Shown here one piece after another: positions 33,381-41,621 of a stretch of 41,862 bases of DNA; the first letter of the stretch is position 1, and every line of letters begins with the position of its first letter. The stretch comes from Chlorobiaceae bacterium (GTDB lineage: Bacteria > Bacteroidota > Chlorobiia > Chlorobiales > Chlorobiaceae): the NCBI GenBank assembly GCA_013334485.1, contig JAAXXL010000019.1, positions 1-41,862 of the forward strand, read 5' to 3'. The notes below the pieces were generated by a model. That model was given only the letters and a program-made list of their open reading frames with translations, searched no databases and was not told the origin of the DNA. Both the position numbers and the translations under genes were made by a program.

Positions 33381-34133
33381 TCACTCCTGATACACCACCG
33401 GATCCGGCGAGTCGATCATGGGATTGAGACGAACTGCCAGAGAGAAAAGATAGGGGTAATCTTCCTTGAGATGCTGCATATAGAGGATCCATTCCCGGAT
33501 CAGATGACCAAAAACCCGCTTGATGTCGCCATTGAGGTGCTCTTTGTCACTTGGAGGCATACGCTCGAACGAATCCCGTGCCTTGAGCTCTTCGGTGATA
33601 TGAAACACTGCCCAGAGAAGGTCCGTAAAATTTTCATGCTCAAACAGATTCTGGTTTTCCAGCAGACTCAAGAGGAAGCTCCGTTTTCCGGACATGAACT
33701 GCTTCAGCGAGGTGAGGGCGTCACTATCAATGCTGATTCTATGGTTGCTTTGGCGCAGATAGTCGAGCGCCGCGTCAAAATTCTCTTTTTTCCATGCGCC
33801 GGTCATACGCAGGCGGTTTTTCAGCTCCTCGCTTCCGGCCACGTGCACCGACAACTCTTTCAGCAGGTGGTTGCCGAATTCACTGAAAAAGACGCCGATG
33901 ACCATGTTCAGTTTTCTCATGACCGACTGTCGCTCCCTTTCCTTGAGCACCTTTTCGAAGAGGAGCGTGACGACGATGATGTAAATGGGAAGGAAGGCGA
34001 GATTGCCGAGAAAACTGGCTGATATTTCCTTCAAGTTGCCGAAAATACTGAAGTCAATACCATAAAGGGCCAGCGAGATGGCGAAGAGGGTGGAGACCGT
34101 CCACACCTTGTTCATAAACAGTTTTTTAAACAT
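33381..34133 (-). CDS. Hypothetical membrane-anchored protein
   Basis: A 250-residue protein with two N-terminal hydrophobic segments (about residues 11-28 and 41-62, LAFLPIYIIVVTLLFEKVL) and a long charged, helical C-terminal part (KERERQSVMRKLNMVIGVFF and beyond) that should be cytoplasmic. The KHLKEDYPYLFSLAVRLNPM-like C-terminus has no match that I know. No enzyme motif is present. It stands alone, convergent with the PPOX gene and divergent from brnTA. Function unknown. Confidence 0.65.
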   Translation of the reverse strand: MFKKLFMNKVWTVSTLFAISLALYGIDFSIFGNLKEISASFLGNLAFLPIYIIVVTLLFEKVLKERERQSVMRKLNMVIGVFFSEFGNHLLKELSVHVAGSEELKNRLRMTGAWKKENFDAALDYLRQSNHRISIDSDALTSLKQFMSGKRSFLLSLLENQNLFEHENFTDLLWAVFHITEELKARDSFERMPPSDKEHLNGDIKRVFGHLIREWILYMQHLKEDYPYLFSLAVRLNPMIDSPDPVVYQE

Positions 34134-34663
34134 GGAGACCCGTTAGTTTAAAGCGGAACCGAACAACCCCGACCAGCCTGCATCATACTCAAACAGGCAA
34201 AACCATCCCACCGTTCGCCCCCGAAGAGAAAACCCGTTCATCTTCGTCACCCGGTTCGCTATGAACACACAGCAAGTATAGTTAGTCGAGAACGTCCCGG
34301 AAGTTGAACTCTTCTTTTTCGTGTGATTTCGTCTGTTTCGTGGTTGATCTTCCCCCTCAATTCTGAATCCATAATTCAAAATTCAAAATCTCTTCAGCTT
34401 TCTTGCTGAGGTTTACCGGATAGTTACGATCTGATTTGTTGCCGTGGTTTGCGGGTAATCGTATATTTTATTTCTGAACAATACGTTGTCTGATTAATTT
34501 GACAGGAGAATGGGGAAAACGGAAAGAGCCTGTAATGTATGCGGTAGTGTCGTGATCGTTGTTTTCGTGTCATGCCAAACCGGTGGGAGGCATCTCTGTG
34601 CAATGCGGTTTGTGCCGGTAACTGTTACCGGTGAATACCGTCCCGTAATTTGCCCGGAAAACG
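34134..34663. other. Gene-free gap with repeat remnants
   Basis: About 530 bp. AATTCAAAATTCAAAATC (around 34375) repeats the tail of the element at 1289-1314. A GTCATGCC..ACCGGTGGGAGGCAT stretch near 34570 looks like a decayed family-B unit. The small frame at 34510-34740 has no features of a real gene and overlaps the brnT promoter, so it is not called. Confidence 0.5.
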
Positions 34664-34692
34664 TTGCCCTTTATGGGGTCAGTTTGTATATT
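34664..34692 (+). promoter_or_regulatory. Promoter of brnTA
   Basis: TTGCCC (34664-34669) and TATATT (34687-34692) with a 17-bp spacer, ending 31 bp before the brnT ATG. Confidence 0.55.
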
Positions 34693-34694
34693 AA

Positions 34695-34724
34695 TGGTAT
34701 AGAAATAGCATTAAAAATATACCA
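34695..34724 (+). promoter_or_regulatory. Palindromic operator overlapping the brnT start codon
   Basis: TGGTATA (34695-34701) and TATACCA (34718-34724), a perfect 7-bp inverted repeat with a 16-bp centre, lies just after the -10 box and includes the A of the brnT ATG. BrnA antitoxins of other bacteria bind their own promoter as the BrnT-BrnA complex; this palindrome is the obvious candidate site. Confidence 0.5.
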
Positions 34725-34993
34725 TGCGTTTCGAGTTTGATCCTGAAAAAAGCAGACGAAACAAAGAGAAACACGGCATTGACTTTGTTGAAGCTCAATT
34801 GTTGTGGGATGATGAGAACCTTGTTGAGATTCCTGCAAGAACGACGGAAGAGCCTCGTTTCGTTGTCATCGGCCTTATTTCAGGCAGATTCTGGTCTGGT
34901 GTCATTACATACCGAGGTGAATCAACAAGAATAATTTCAGTAAGGCGATCCCGTATTGAGGAGGTAACGATCTATGAAAGCAGTGGAATTTGA
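34724..34993 (+). CDS. brnT: BrnT-type toxin (RelE-like ribonuclease)
   Basis: An 89-residue BrnT: RFEFDPEKSRRNKEKHGIDF, FVEAQLLWDDENLVEIPA, EPRFVVIGLISGRFWSGVIT and RIISVRRSRIEE with the basic residues of the active site near the end. BrnT cleaves RNA like RelE and is neutralised by BrnA. It is the promoter-proximal gene, with a 20-bp overlap to brnA. The start at 34724 fits the family start. Confidence 0.92.
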   Translation: MRFEFDPEKSRRNKEKHGIDFVEAQLLWDDENLVEIPARTTEEPRFVVIGLISGRFWSGVITYRGESTRIISVRRSRIEEVTIYESSGI

Positions 34994-35201
34994 CAGGGAA
35001 TTTGATGATGGTGCTGATATAACCGATCATCTTGACCTGAACAAGGCAAAAAGAGTAAAGCAACAGCACAAGAGGGTGAATGTTGATTTTCCGGTCTGGA
35101 TGATTGACTCGCTCGATAAAGAGGCTTCGCGTCTTGGCGTATCGCGTCAGTCCGTGATTAAAGTTTGGCTTGGAGAACGTCTGCAGCAGCAGAAGGTTTG
35201 A
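34974..35201 (+). CDS. brnA: BrnA antitoxin (CopG-like)
   Basis: A 75-residue protein. The N-terminal region (DREFDDGADITDHLD) binds the toxin in the known BrnA family, and the C-terminal ribbon-helix-helix is RVNVDFPVWMIDSLDKEASR followed by LGVSRQSVIKVWL. An AGGAGG ribosome site inside brnT precedes the ATG at 34974. The toxin-antitoxin order is the normal one for BrnTA. Confidence 0.92.
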   Translation: MKAVEFDREFDDGADITDHLDLNKAKRVKQQHKRVNVDFPVWMIDSLDKEASRLGVSRQSVIKVWLGERLQQQKV

Positions 35202-35245
35202 CTCTCTATTCGCTCAATAATTCATTGACATAACGGTTCTGATTC

Positions 35246-35265
35246 AGCTTACAAAAGCTTTTTTT
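35246..35265 (+). terminator. Weak terminator after brnA
   Basis: AGCTT-acaa-AAGCT (35246-35259) followed by six T residues. The rest of the 35202-35439 gap shows nothing that I can name. Confidence 0.5.
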
Positions 35266-35439
35266 ATATCCGGAATCCGTTATTAAAATTCACAATCTCT
35301 TGAGCCTTCAAGAATGCGGAATTGTGAGCGGCCCCGATGCAGACGGGAAGTACAGTAAATCATGATCGTCCCGGAGTCCCCACATCGCTTTGGCTGATTC
35401 CGTAGTGAGTGTTCTGAAAGGAGGAAAGTAAACAGAGTA

Positions 35440-36477
35440 TCAATTTCTCAACATTTCCAGATGCTCTGCAGCCAGGCTTATGTGTTCAAGAGGGAACATC
35501 TCGCCCTTTCTGGTCGACCATTGCCAGATCGCCTTTGAAAGGGCTTTAGGATCACTGTTTCCGGTTTCGTTGATGAGGAAGTCAACGGTAGCAAGGAGTT
35601 CCAGCCCATACGGCGATTCAAATCCTTTGATCAGTTTCAGGACTTTATCAAGATGTGATTTTTCAACAGCGTTTAATTTAGTCTCGATGTATTCCAGCAC
35701 TTCATTACTTCGTTCAACAACTACTTCGAGCGATTCGAACGGTTTTGCTGCTTTTTGTTCAAACCCTTTCAGGTAATAACCATTCAGAGCATAAAGTACA
35801 TGGCGTACCTTGCCGGAATAGGGGCCATAATATCCTTTGGTGAATTCAAGTTTTAACTGAGTTTCTCCGGCTCTCAGCAGGAAATAACTGAGTTTTTCGG
35901 CAGCAAATTCGCTGGCGTGTTCACCCATGGCACGGTAACGATAGAGGAGGAGCAGCAGCATGGCTCTGACCGGTGTTAAACGGGCGGCAGCTAGTTTTTC
36001 TTCTTTCGCGAGCAGTTCTTTTATAGCGATTGATGGTTCATAGACCTGGATTTCAATGGGAAGATCCTTCAACGCTTTTTCAATCTCACCCTTAACGATA
36101 CTCCAGTCCAGTCCGCCGTTTCCGCAGCCAAGTGGTGGAATCGCAATGGATTCAATATGGTTTTCAACTATTTTCTTACGCAAGTCACGCAGTCCATCAG
36201 TAATCCAATCGAGTTTGGAGGGATAACGCCAATGATTTTTTGTGGGAAAATTAATGATGTACTGAACGCCGTTCAGGGATGAAACCGATACAACCTGAAC
36301 CTCGCCGGTTTTTATTTCTTTCCGTTTAACAGCTTCAGTATACACGCTGAAATTTTGAGGAAAGGCATGTTTAAACTGCAGGGCGATTCCTTTGCCCATA
36401 ACGCCTACGGTATTGACCGTATTGATCAGAGCAGAAACCTTCGCATCAAGTATGTTGCCGGTTTTATAGGTGATCAT
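35440..36477 (-). CDS. darG: DarG antitoxin, macrodomain ADP-ribosylglycohydrolase
   Basis: A 345-residue protein from the ATG at 36477. The N-terminal macrodomain (residues 1 to about 155) has ITYKTGNILDA, NTVGVMGKGIALQFKHAFP, FPTKNHWRYPSKLDWI with the lysine at position 80, and PPLGCGNGGLDW. Lys80 corresponds to the catalytic lysine of Thermus DarG. The C-terminal half (about 160-345) is the helical DarT-binding domain (LTPVRAMLLLLLYRYRAMGE). DarG removes the ADP-ribose that DarT places on DNA and also binds DarT. The start overlaps the darT stop by 14 bp. The longer frame to 36585 is not needed. Confidence 0.9.
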   Translation of the reverse strand: MITYKTGNILDAKVSALINTVNTVGVMGKGIALQFKHAFPQNFSVYTEAVKRKEIKTGEVQVVSVSSLNGVQYIINFPTKNHWRYPSKLDWITDGLRDLRKKIVENHIESIAIPPLGCGNGGLDWSIVKGEIEKALKDLPIEIQVYEPSIAIKELLAKEEKLAAARLTPVRAMLLLLLYRYRAMGEHASEFAAEKLSYFLLRAGETQLKLEFTKGYYGPYSGKVRHVLYALNGYYLKGFEQKAAKPFESLEVVVERSNEVLEYIETKLNAVEKSHLDKVLKLIKGFESPYGLELLATVDFLINETGNSDPKALSKAIWQWSTRKGEMFPLEHISLAAEHLEMLRN

Positions 36478-37108
36478 AATACAGTTTGTGTGGCGATATT
36501 TTGACGTCAAAACTCTGTTTTTCCGCTGACAGGTAAGAATACAGGATTTGTTGAGCTTTTTCATTGTAAACGCAAAAAAGCTCAATAGCGTTTACTGGTA
36601 CATGATCTTTTACAAGCAGTTCAGCCTGCTTTTTTTCCTGTCTCCGCAAGTCGGTTTCATCACTTTTCCAGACTCTCGCATTGATTGCTTCCCAATCGAG
36701 TCGTTCAAGGTGTTTATCGTCGTTATAGGGTGTTGCAGTGACGCTTCTCACATGTCCGTCAGTAAAAAAATACGGAAGGTTGAGTGCTTTGATCCTGTCA
36801 AGTGAGGTTATAATGTAAACAATTTCTTCCTGTGGATACTTTGTTACACCGTCAAATCCTGTTGCAATCTGGAGCAGCATCGGAGACCGCGGGCCAAAGT
36901 AAAACGGGATGTACTCGGATAATTTACCGCCGGGCGGAACTGGAGCATCTATGTCATCTCTGACTTCAATAAGTGAAATATCTCCGATCTCGACAAAATC
37001 TATATTCGCGTTGTCATAATAGCGCGTAACCAGCCCATTCTGCAAAATATGCGGAATGTTGTCGATGTGTGTAATACGAAATAACCAGATTTTTTCAGGT
37101 CTTGCCAT
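36464..37108 (-). CDS. darT: DarT toxin, DNA ADP-ribosyltransferase
   Basis: A 214-residue protein from the ATG at 37108 (AGGAGA ribosome site). It has the DarT pattern: IWLFRITHIDNIPHILQNGL with the NAD-binding His at 14, IEVRDDIDAP, YIPFYFGPRSPML, and QAELLVKD with the catalytic Glu at about 163. DarT transfers ADP-ribose from NAD to bases in single-stranded DNA (thymidine or guanosine depending on subtype); DarTG pairs act as anti-phage systems. It lies 48 bp after hsdR in the same direction and overlaps darG. The base subtype cannot be decided from sequence alone. Confidence 0.9.
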   Translation of the reverse strand: MARPEKIWLFRITHIDNIPHILQNGLVTRYYDNANIDFVEIGDISLIEVRDDIDAPVPPGGKLSEYIPFYFGPRSPMLLQIATGFDGVTKYPQEEIVYIITSLDRIKALNLPYFFTDGHVRSVTATPYNDDKHLERLDWEAINARVWKSDETDLRRQEKKQAELLVKDHVPVNAIELFCVYNEKAQQILYSYLSAEKQSFDVKISPHKLYYDHL

Positions 37109-37156
37109 GCTCTTTCTCCTGAAATGTCGGATTTTTACGGCTATCAAATCTATTCA

Positions 37157-40100
37157 TCATCCCGCCTGCCGCGTGATCTTGTCGAAGACGTTGTGCATCA
37201 GCTTCTGAGCAATAAAGGTTTTGAAAGCTTCGTCGTTCATGATGCGGTTGAATATGGCTTCATTGCCGTTCATGCGGTCGAGCAGCAGGGTTTCGAGGTG
37301 CTGGTTGAATACCGGCTCGAAGTTTGAGAGGGTGTTTGCCTCTGCGGCCTGCCGAATCTTTTCATTCTCTGTGGCGGCAGCCTGCACCTGATCGAAAAAG
37401 AGCTGATCGGCAGGGGTGAAATCGGTGCCGAACCGTTCGTTGAGCTGCTCAACCAGCGTGGAGAGCGGCACCTCTTCATCAGCGCTTCCGGTACCGACCT
37501 CCTTTGGGCCAGCCAAAGGGGGAGCATCTCCCTCCCGGAGTGAAATGGAGCCTTCGCTGTACTTCTCCAGCCGGTAGTATTTCAACTGCACCTCATCATC
37601 TATTCTGACATTCTTTCCAGTCCCGCGAGGGAGCTTTGAGAGCAGGTAGCGCCCGAAGGTGTAGAGCTTTTCAAGTCCGGAGTCCTGATAGGGGATAACC
37701 TGCGAAAGGAATCCATAGAGGTTTCGGAAGCTCGTAAACTGGCTTTTGAAGAGTTCAATCTCCTCTTCTTCAAGCCTGATGACCCGTTCAACCACGACAT
37801 CAAGGATACTGTTCAGTTTTTTATGTTCGGTACCGGTAGGGTGCATACGATTGCTGAACCAGATTTCGCACCACGCGTTCACCTCCGACTGGTCATAAAC
37901 CTTCCACTGGTCGAGTTTGTGTGCCAGTTCATTAAGCTGGTGCGGGTCGGTTTCTTCGCCTTGCCCGGTTGTTTCGTAATAGGGCTTGAAGGAGAGGTAG
38001 ATCTCTTCCGGATCGTTAACAAAATCAAGCACAAAGGTACTCTCCTTGCCGGGGCAGGTGCGGTTCAGGCGTGAGAGGGTCTGAACGGCCTGAATGCCGG
38101 AGAGCCGTTTATCGACGTACATGGTATGCAGCAAAGGCTGGTCAAATCCTGTCTGATACTTTTCCGCCACCAGTAAAACCTGATACTCATCTGAAGCAAA
38201 CCGCTCAGGCAGCTCTCGTTCCCTGATGCCATGGTTCATCTGTGTTTCGGTAAACCTGATACCGGGGTGGTCGTTAAGAGAGAGTTCGCCCGAGAAAGCG
38301 ACGAGCGTTTTGATGTCGTGATATTTTTTTGCTTTCAGGTAGTTGTCGAACGCGAGTTTATAGCGCACGGCATGTTCGCGCGATCCGGTTACCACCATAG
38401 CTTTGGCCTGACCGCTGATTTTGTGGCGGGAGTGTGTGCGGAAATGCTCAACGATGATTTCAACTTTCTGCGTGATGTTGTAGTCATGCAGGTCAACATA
38501 CCGGGCAAGTGCCCGCGCCGCCTTTCTTCTCGGCAGTTCAGGATCATCCTCTGCCGTACGGACCAATTGATAATATCGTTTGTAACAGGTGTATCCCTTA
38601 AGCACATCAAGAATGAACCCTTCTTCAATGGCTTGCCGCATACAGTAAAGGTGGAACGGAGAGGTGCCGTTTTCTCCGGGCTCGTCAAACACCGCAAGCG
38701 TTTTGAACTTAGGTGTCGCGGTAAAGGCGAAAAAGCTCAGGTTCGGCTGTTTCGTGCGCTTAATCTGCTCCAGCAGCATGGAGCGTTTGGCCTCGTCTGA
38801 AATAGGTTCATCGTTCATGTCGAGTATCTGCTCGGCAATGGCCGATTCTATTCCTTCGCGGTTCAGAATTTTCTTCAGCTCCATGGCGGTTTCGCCACTC
38901 TGCGAGCTGTGTGCTTCGTCCACAATCACGGCGAACCGTCTGCCTGTAGTAGAGATGTCGATGCCCTGACCCTTCTTCTCAAGCGTGGCAAGAGCTTGTG
39001 TGATAAACGGGAACTTCTGTATGGTTGAAATGATGATCGGTACGCCGTCAGCGAGTGCCTTTGCAAGCTGTTGGGTGTTTTCGTCAATCTTTTGCACGAC
39101 ACCCTGCTTGTGCTCGAACTGGAAAATGGTATCCTGCAACTGCTGGTCAAGCACCACACGGTCGGTAATGACCACCACTGAATGGAAGATTTTTTCATTC
39201 CCGGCATCGTGCAGGGTTGAAAGTCGGTGGGCAAGCCAGGCAATGGAGTTCGATTTTCCTGAACCCGTAGAGTGCTGGATGAGGTAGTTGTGCCCTGAAT
39301 TGTGCTGCCTGGCATGTTCGGCAAGTTTGCGCACCACATCAAGCTGATGGTAGCGGGGGAAGATCATGCTTTCGCTTTGAAGCTTCTTCAGCCCTTTTCC
39401 GGTGGGAACAGTTTTTTCCTCAACCTGAAGGTGGAGGAATCGCCCGAGAATATCCATCAGACTCTCTTTTACCAGAACCTTCTCCCAGAGGTAGGAAGTC
39501 CGAAGCTCACCCTCAACCGGAGGGTTCCCTTTGCCGTGATTGTATCCTCTGTTGAAGGGGAGGAAGTACGAGCTTCCCCGTTCAAGTTTGGTGATCATAT
39601 AGACCTCTTCGGTATCCACCGCAAAATGGACAAGGCAGCGCTGCTTGAAGGCAAAGAGGAGATCATTGGGGTCACGATCGCAGTACTGCTGTTTGGCGTG
39701 TAGTACGTTCTGCCCGGTCAGGTGATTTTTCAGCTCCATCGACACCACCGGCAAGCCGTTCACTGCAAGCACCATGTCAGGGATAGCTCCGCTCTCTGTT
39801 TCAAGCTGGCGGATTACGGTGAGCCGGTTTTTATTGAACCGTTCCTGCGTAACAGGGTCCATGCCGGTATTCGGGGCAAAGAAGGCCATTCGCACGGTTT
39901 TGCCGAAACACTTGAATCCACTCCGGAGAATGGAGAGCATTCCCTTCGTTCGTAGTTCTCGCACAAGGCTCTCGATCAGCACAGCTTTTGCGTTCCCGTT
40001 GTTGAGCGTTGAAAACCGCTCCCAGAACTCCGGCTGGGTATCCTGAACGAACGCCACAACCTCATCAGGAAAGATCGCAAGCTTCTTGTCATAAGCCAGC

Positions 40101-40177
40101 GGGTCGCCCTTGATGTAACCACCATGGAGCAACAAGGATTGTTCTATGGAGTGCTCAAAGTTCAATTCTCTGTGCAT
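37157..40177 (-). CDS. hsdR: Type I restriction enzyme R subunit HsdR
   Basis: A 1006-residue HsdR. The nuclease domain (PD-(D/E)xK) has Asp134 in AIPDMVLAVN and Glu148-x-Lys150 in VSMELKN. The helicase motor has Walker A STGSGKSNSIAW (303-314), VDEAHSSQSG (DEAH at 420-423) and FFAFTATPK (about 482-490), then VLLVAEKYQTGFDQPLLHTM and QTLSRLNRTCPG of later helicase motifs. HsdR needs HsdM and HsdS for activity; neither is in the window. The first 30 codons or so and the next 60 have a near-identical partial copy at the right edge. 38 bp follow the AlbA_2 gene. Complete and apparently functional. Confidence 0.95.
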   Translation of the reverse strand: MHRELNFEHSIEQSLLLHGGYIKGDPLAYDKKLAIFPDEVVAFVQDTQPEFWERFSTLNNGNAKAVLIESLVRELRTKGMLSILRSGFKCFGKTVRMAFFAPNTGMDPVTQERFNKNRLTVIRQLETESGAIPDMVLAVNGLPVVSMELKNHLTGQNVLHAKQQYCDRDPNDLLFAFKQRCLVHFAVDTEEVYMITKLERGSSYFLPFNRGYNHGKGNPPVEGELRTSYLWEKVLVKESLMDILGRFLHLQVEEKTVPTGKGLKKLQSESMIFPRYHQLDVVRKLAEHARQHNSGHNYLIQHSTGSGKSNSIAWLAHRLSTLHDAGNEKIFHSVVVITDRVVLDQQLQDTIFQFEHKQGVVQKIDENTQQLAKALADGVPIIISTIQKFPFITQALATLEKKGQGIDISTTGRRFAVIVDEAHSSQSGETAMELKKILNREGIESAIAEQILDMNDEPISDEAKRSMLLEQIKRTKQPNLSFFAFTATPKFKTLAVFDEPGENGTSPFHLYCMRQAIEEGFILDVLKGYTCYKRYYQLVRTAEDDPELPRRKAARALARYVDLHDYNITQKVEIIVEHFRTHSRHKISGQAKAMVVTGSREHAVRYKLAFDNYLKAKKYHDIKTLVAFSGELSLNDHPGIRFTETQMNHGIRERELPERFASDEYQVLLVAEKYQTGFDQPLLHTMYVDKRLSGIQAVQTLSRLNRTCPGKESTFVLDFVNDPEEIYLSFKPYYETTGQGEETDPHQLNELAHKLDQWKVYDQSEVNAWCEIWFSNRMHPTGTEHKKLNSILDVVVERVIRLEEEEIELFKSQFTSFRNLYGFLSQVIPYQDSGLEKLYTFGRYLLSKLPRGTGKNVRIDDEVQLKYYRLEKYSEGSISLREGDAPPLAGPKEVGTGSADEEVPLSTLVEQLNERFGTDFTPADQLFFDQVQAAATENEKIRQAAEANTLSNFEPVFNQHLETLLLDRMNGNEAIFNRIMNDEAFKTFIAQKLMHNVFDKITRQAG
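39905..40088. repeat. Direct repeat copy 1: 5' part of hsdR
   Basis: 184 bp within hsdR (codons 30 to about 91) that aligns without gaps to 41679-41862, the last bases of the window. By hand count about 16 of 184 positions differ, nearly all in the first 60 bp; the remaining 128 bp have two differences. Confidence 0.9.
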
Positions 40178-40215
40178 GAGGGGGTCTGGATTGAGATGTT
40201 TGAAAGAGCATACTA

Positions 40216-41601
40216 TTAAAGTACCTGCCAGTAACCGCCCTTTTTAGGGCCGATATGTTTTAATTGCTTTTTTTCCTGCAAGTTAGCCACCCTTTTTTCA
40301 GTTGCCCTCAATGAAATGCCCAGTGTTTTCGCCAATGCATGAAGAGTTAGTTCAGGATTCAGTCTGAACTGTTCGAGCACAGGATTATCGATTTCTACCG
40401 AACTTTCTACCGAACTTTCTACCGAACTTTCTACCGAACCGTCAATTGTTTTTCGATGAACAATGGCGGTAAACAAACAACCATCACGATCATCGATAAA
40501 GTCAATTTCCGGCCACGCATCAATTGCCCGTTTGATTCCAGAACCAAGCCCCCGGTATGGTAACAGACCCTTTGCAACATAGGAGACGAGAGTGGGATTA
40601 CGGATATTGGAATTACCAGTTTTGATTTTGGCGACAGTCAGGTTGTTGGGCAGGTGACCCGGACTGATAATTTCAATTCGATTATCGAATAAAAACAGTC
40701 TGATTGGGGCGCTTACAAAATAATCGCGGTGTATCAGGGCATTAACCAGTAGTTCTTCAAAGACCACAGGCGGTATTTCAGGGGTTCCGGGTGCATTGAT
40801 TCCCCGCCCAGCCTGCACCTTGTGCATGTTTCGCATCAAAAAGGCCATCGCGCCCTCAAAAATGGCTCCTAACGCTCCGGTAAAATCCTCAATATCCAGA
40901 TACTCGCTTTGATGGATTTCATTGCCAGGAAAGCGAACCGCCTTAACAACAAATTGAGGTACAATCCATTCCGGTTTTTCGGCAAATAAAAGTACACAAG
41001 CAAGGTTCAGCTTTCCCGTGTCGGTAGCCAGATTCATATTCTGCAAAAGCTTTTTCAGCTTTTCATCTGTTTCAGGATACTCCTGTTGATAGGTTGTTTT
41101 AAGAAAATCCCTGAAACGAAGCTTATCGAGAGAGTCAACTTCTGCTTTTGAGGGAAGTTCATCAGCATGAAACTGATTGGTTATCTGAAACAATCGTCGT
41201 AACTCTTCCTTTGTATTGACTCGTCGCTTGTCAGCACCGCATTTGAGCCAGATAACACCGTTTTTATCGAAATAGGGTTTATCAATGCCTTTGGGTACGG
41301 TAAGAACAATGACAACGTTTCGATTTTCAAGGAGAATATTTTCAGTTTGTACCGTAAGCGGACTACGTACCAGATGGCTGGCGGCATTACTGATAAGCTG
41401 GTTGATGCGCGAAACATCACTGCTTTCAAGGCCCTTTATGGAGCCATTGTCCGTAACACCAATGAGAATGGAGCCTCCTTCAGCATTGGCAAAAGCTGCC
41501 ATTTCAGATGCCAGAGATTCAGCGTTCCGAATATCGGATTTGAACTGCCGGGCGCCATCCTCTCCCGAAGCGACCAAATCTATTAATTGTAAAAGGTTCA
41601 T
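40216..41601 (-). CDS. AlbA_2/HATPase_c_4 DNA-binding regulator-like protein
   Basis: A 461-residue protein. The N-terminal AlbA_2 domain (about residues 12-130) has EDGARQFKSDIRNAESLASE and FANAEGGSILIGVTDNG, and the middle HATPase_c_4-type domain has FEELLVNALIHRDYF and RIEIISPGHLPNN with PYRGLGSGIKRAI. The C-terminal part (about 400-461) is a winged helix, LTLHALAKTLGISLRATEKR. Such proteins are common next to restriction systems and have been treated as transcriptional regulators; the function is not established. Between the ATPase-like domain and the helix, a perfect 12-bp tandem repeat encodes SVESSVESSVESSVE. It is cotranscribed with hsdR in all likelihood. Confidence 0.85.
   Translation of the reverse strand: MNLLQLIDLVASGEDGARQFKSDIRNAESLASEMAAFANAEGGSILIGVTDNGSIKGLESSDVSRINQLISNAASHLVRSPLTVQTENILLENRNVVIVLTVPKGIDKPYFDKNGVIWLKCGADKRRVNTKEELRRLFQITNQFHADELPSKAEVDSLDKLRFRDFLKTTYQQEYPETDEKLKKLLQNMNLATDTGKLNLACVLLFAEKPEWIVPQFVVKAVRFPGNEIHQSEYLDIEDFTGALGAIFEGAMAFLMRNMHKVQAGRGINAPGTPEIPPVVFEELLVNALIHRDYFVSAPIRLFLFDNRIEIISPGHLPNNLTVAKIKTGNSNIRNPTLVSYVAKGLLPYRGLGSGIKRAIDAWPEIDFIDDRDGCLFTAIVHRKTIDGSVESSVESSVESSVEIDNPVLEQFRLNPELTLHALAKTLGISLRATEKRVANLQEKKQLKHIGPKKGGYWQVL
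40392..40439. repeat. Four 12-bp tandem units in the AlbA_2 gene
   Basis: TTTCTACCGAAC is repeated four times without change (40392-40439). It is in frame (12 bp) and encodes a SVES linker, so copy number can change without frameshift. Confidence 0.9.
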
Positions 41602-41621
41602 GGCACTGGTTCCGTTATTGT

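Noticed and set aside
34510-34740. 76-aa plus-strand frame before brnT
   Set aside because: Overlaps the brnTA promoter and operator and runs through repeat remnants; no domain.
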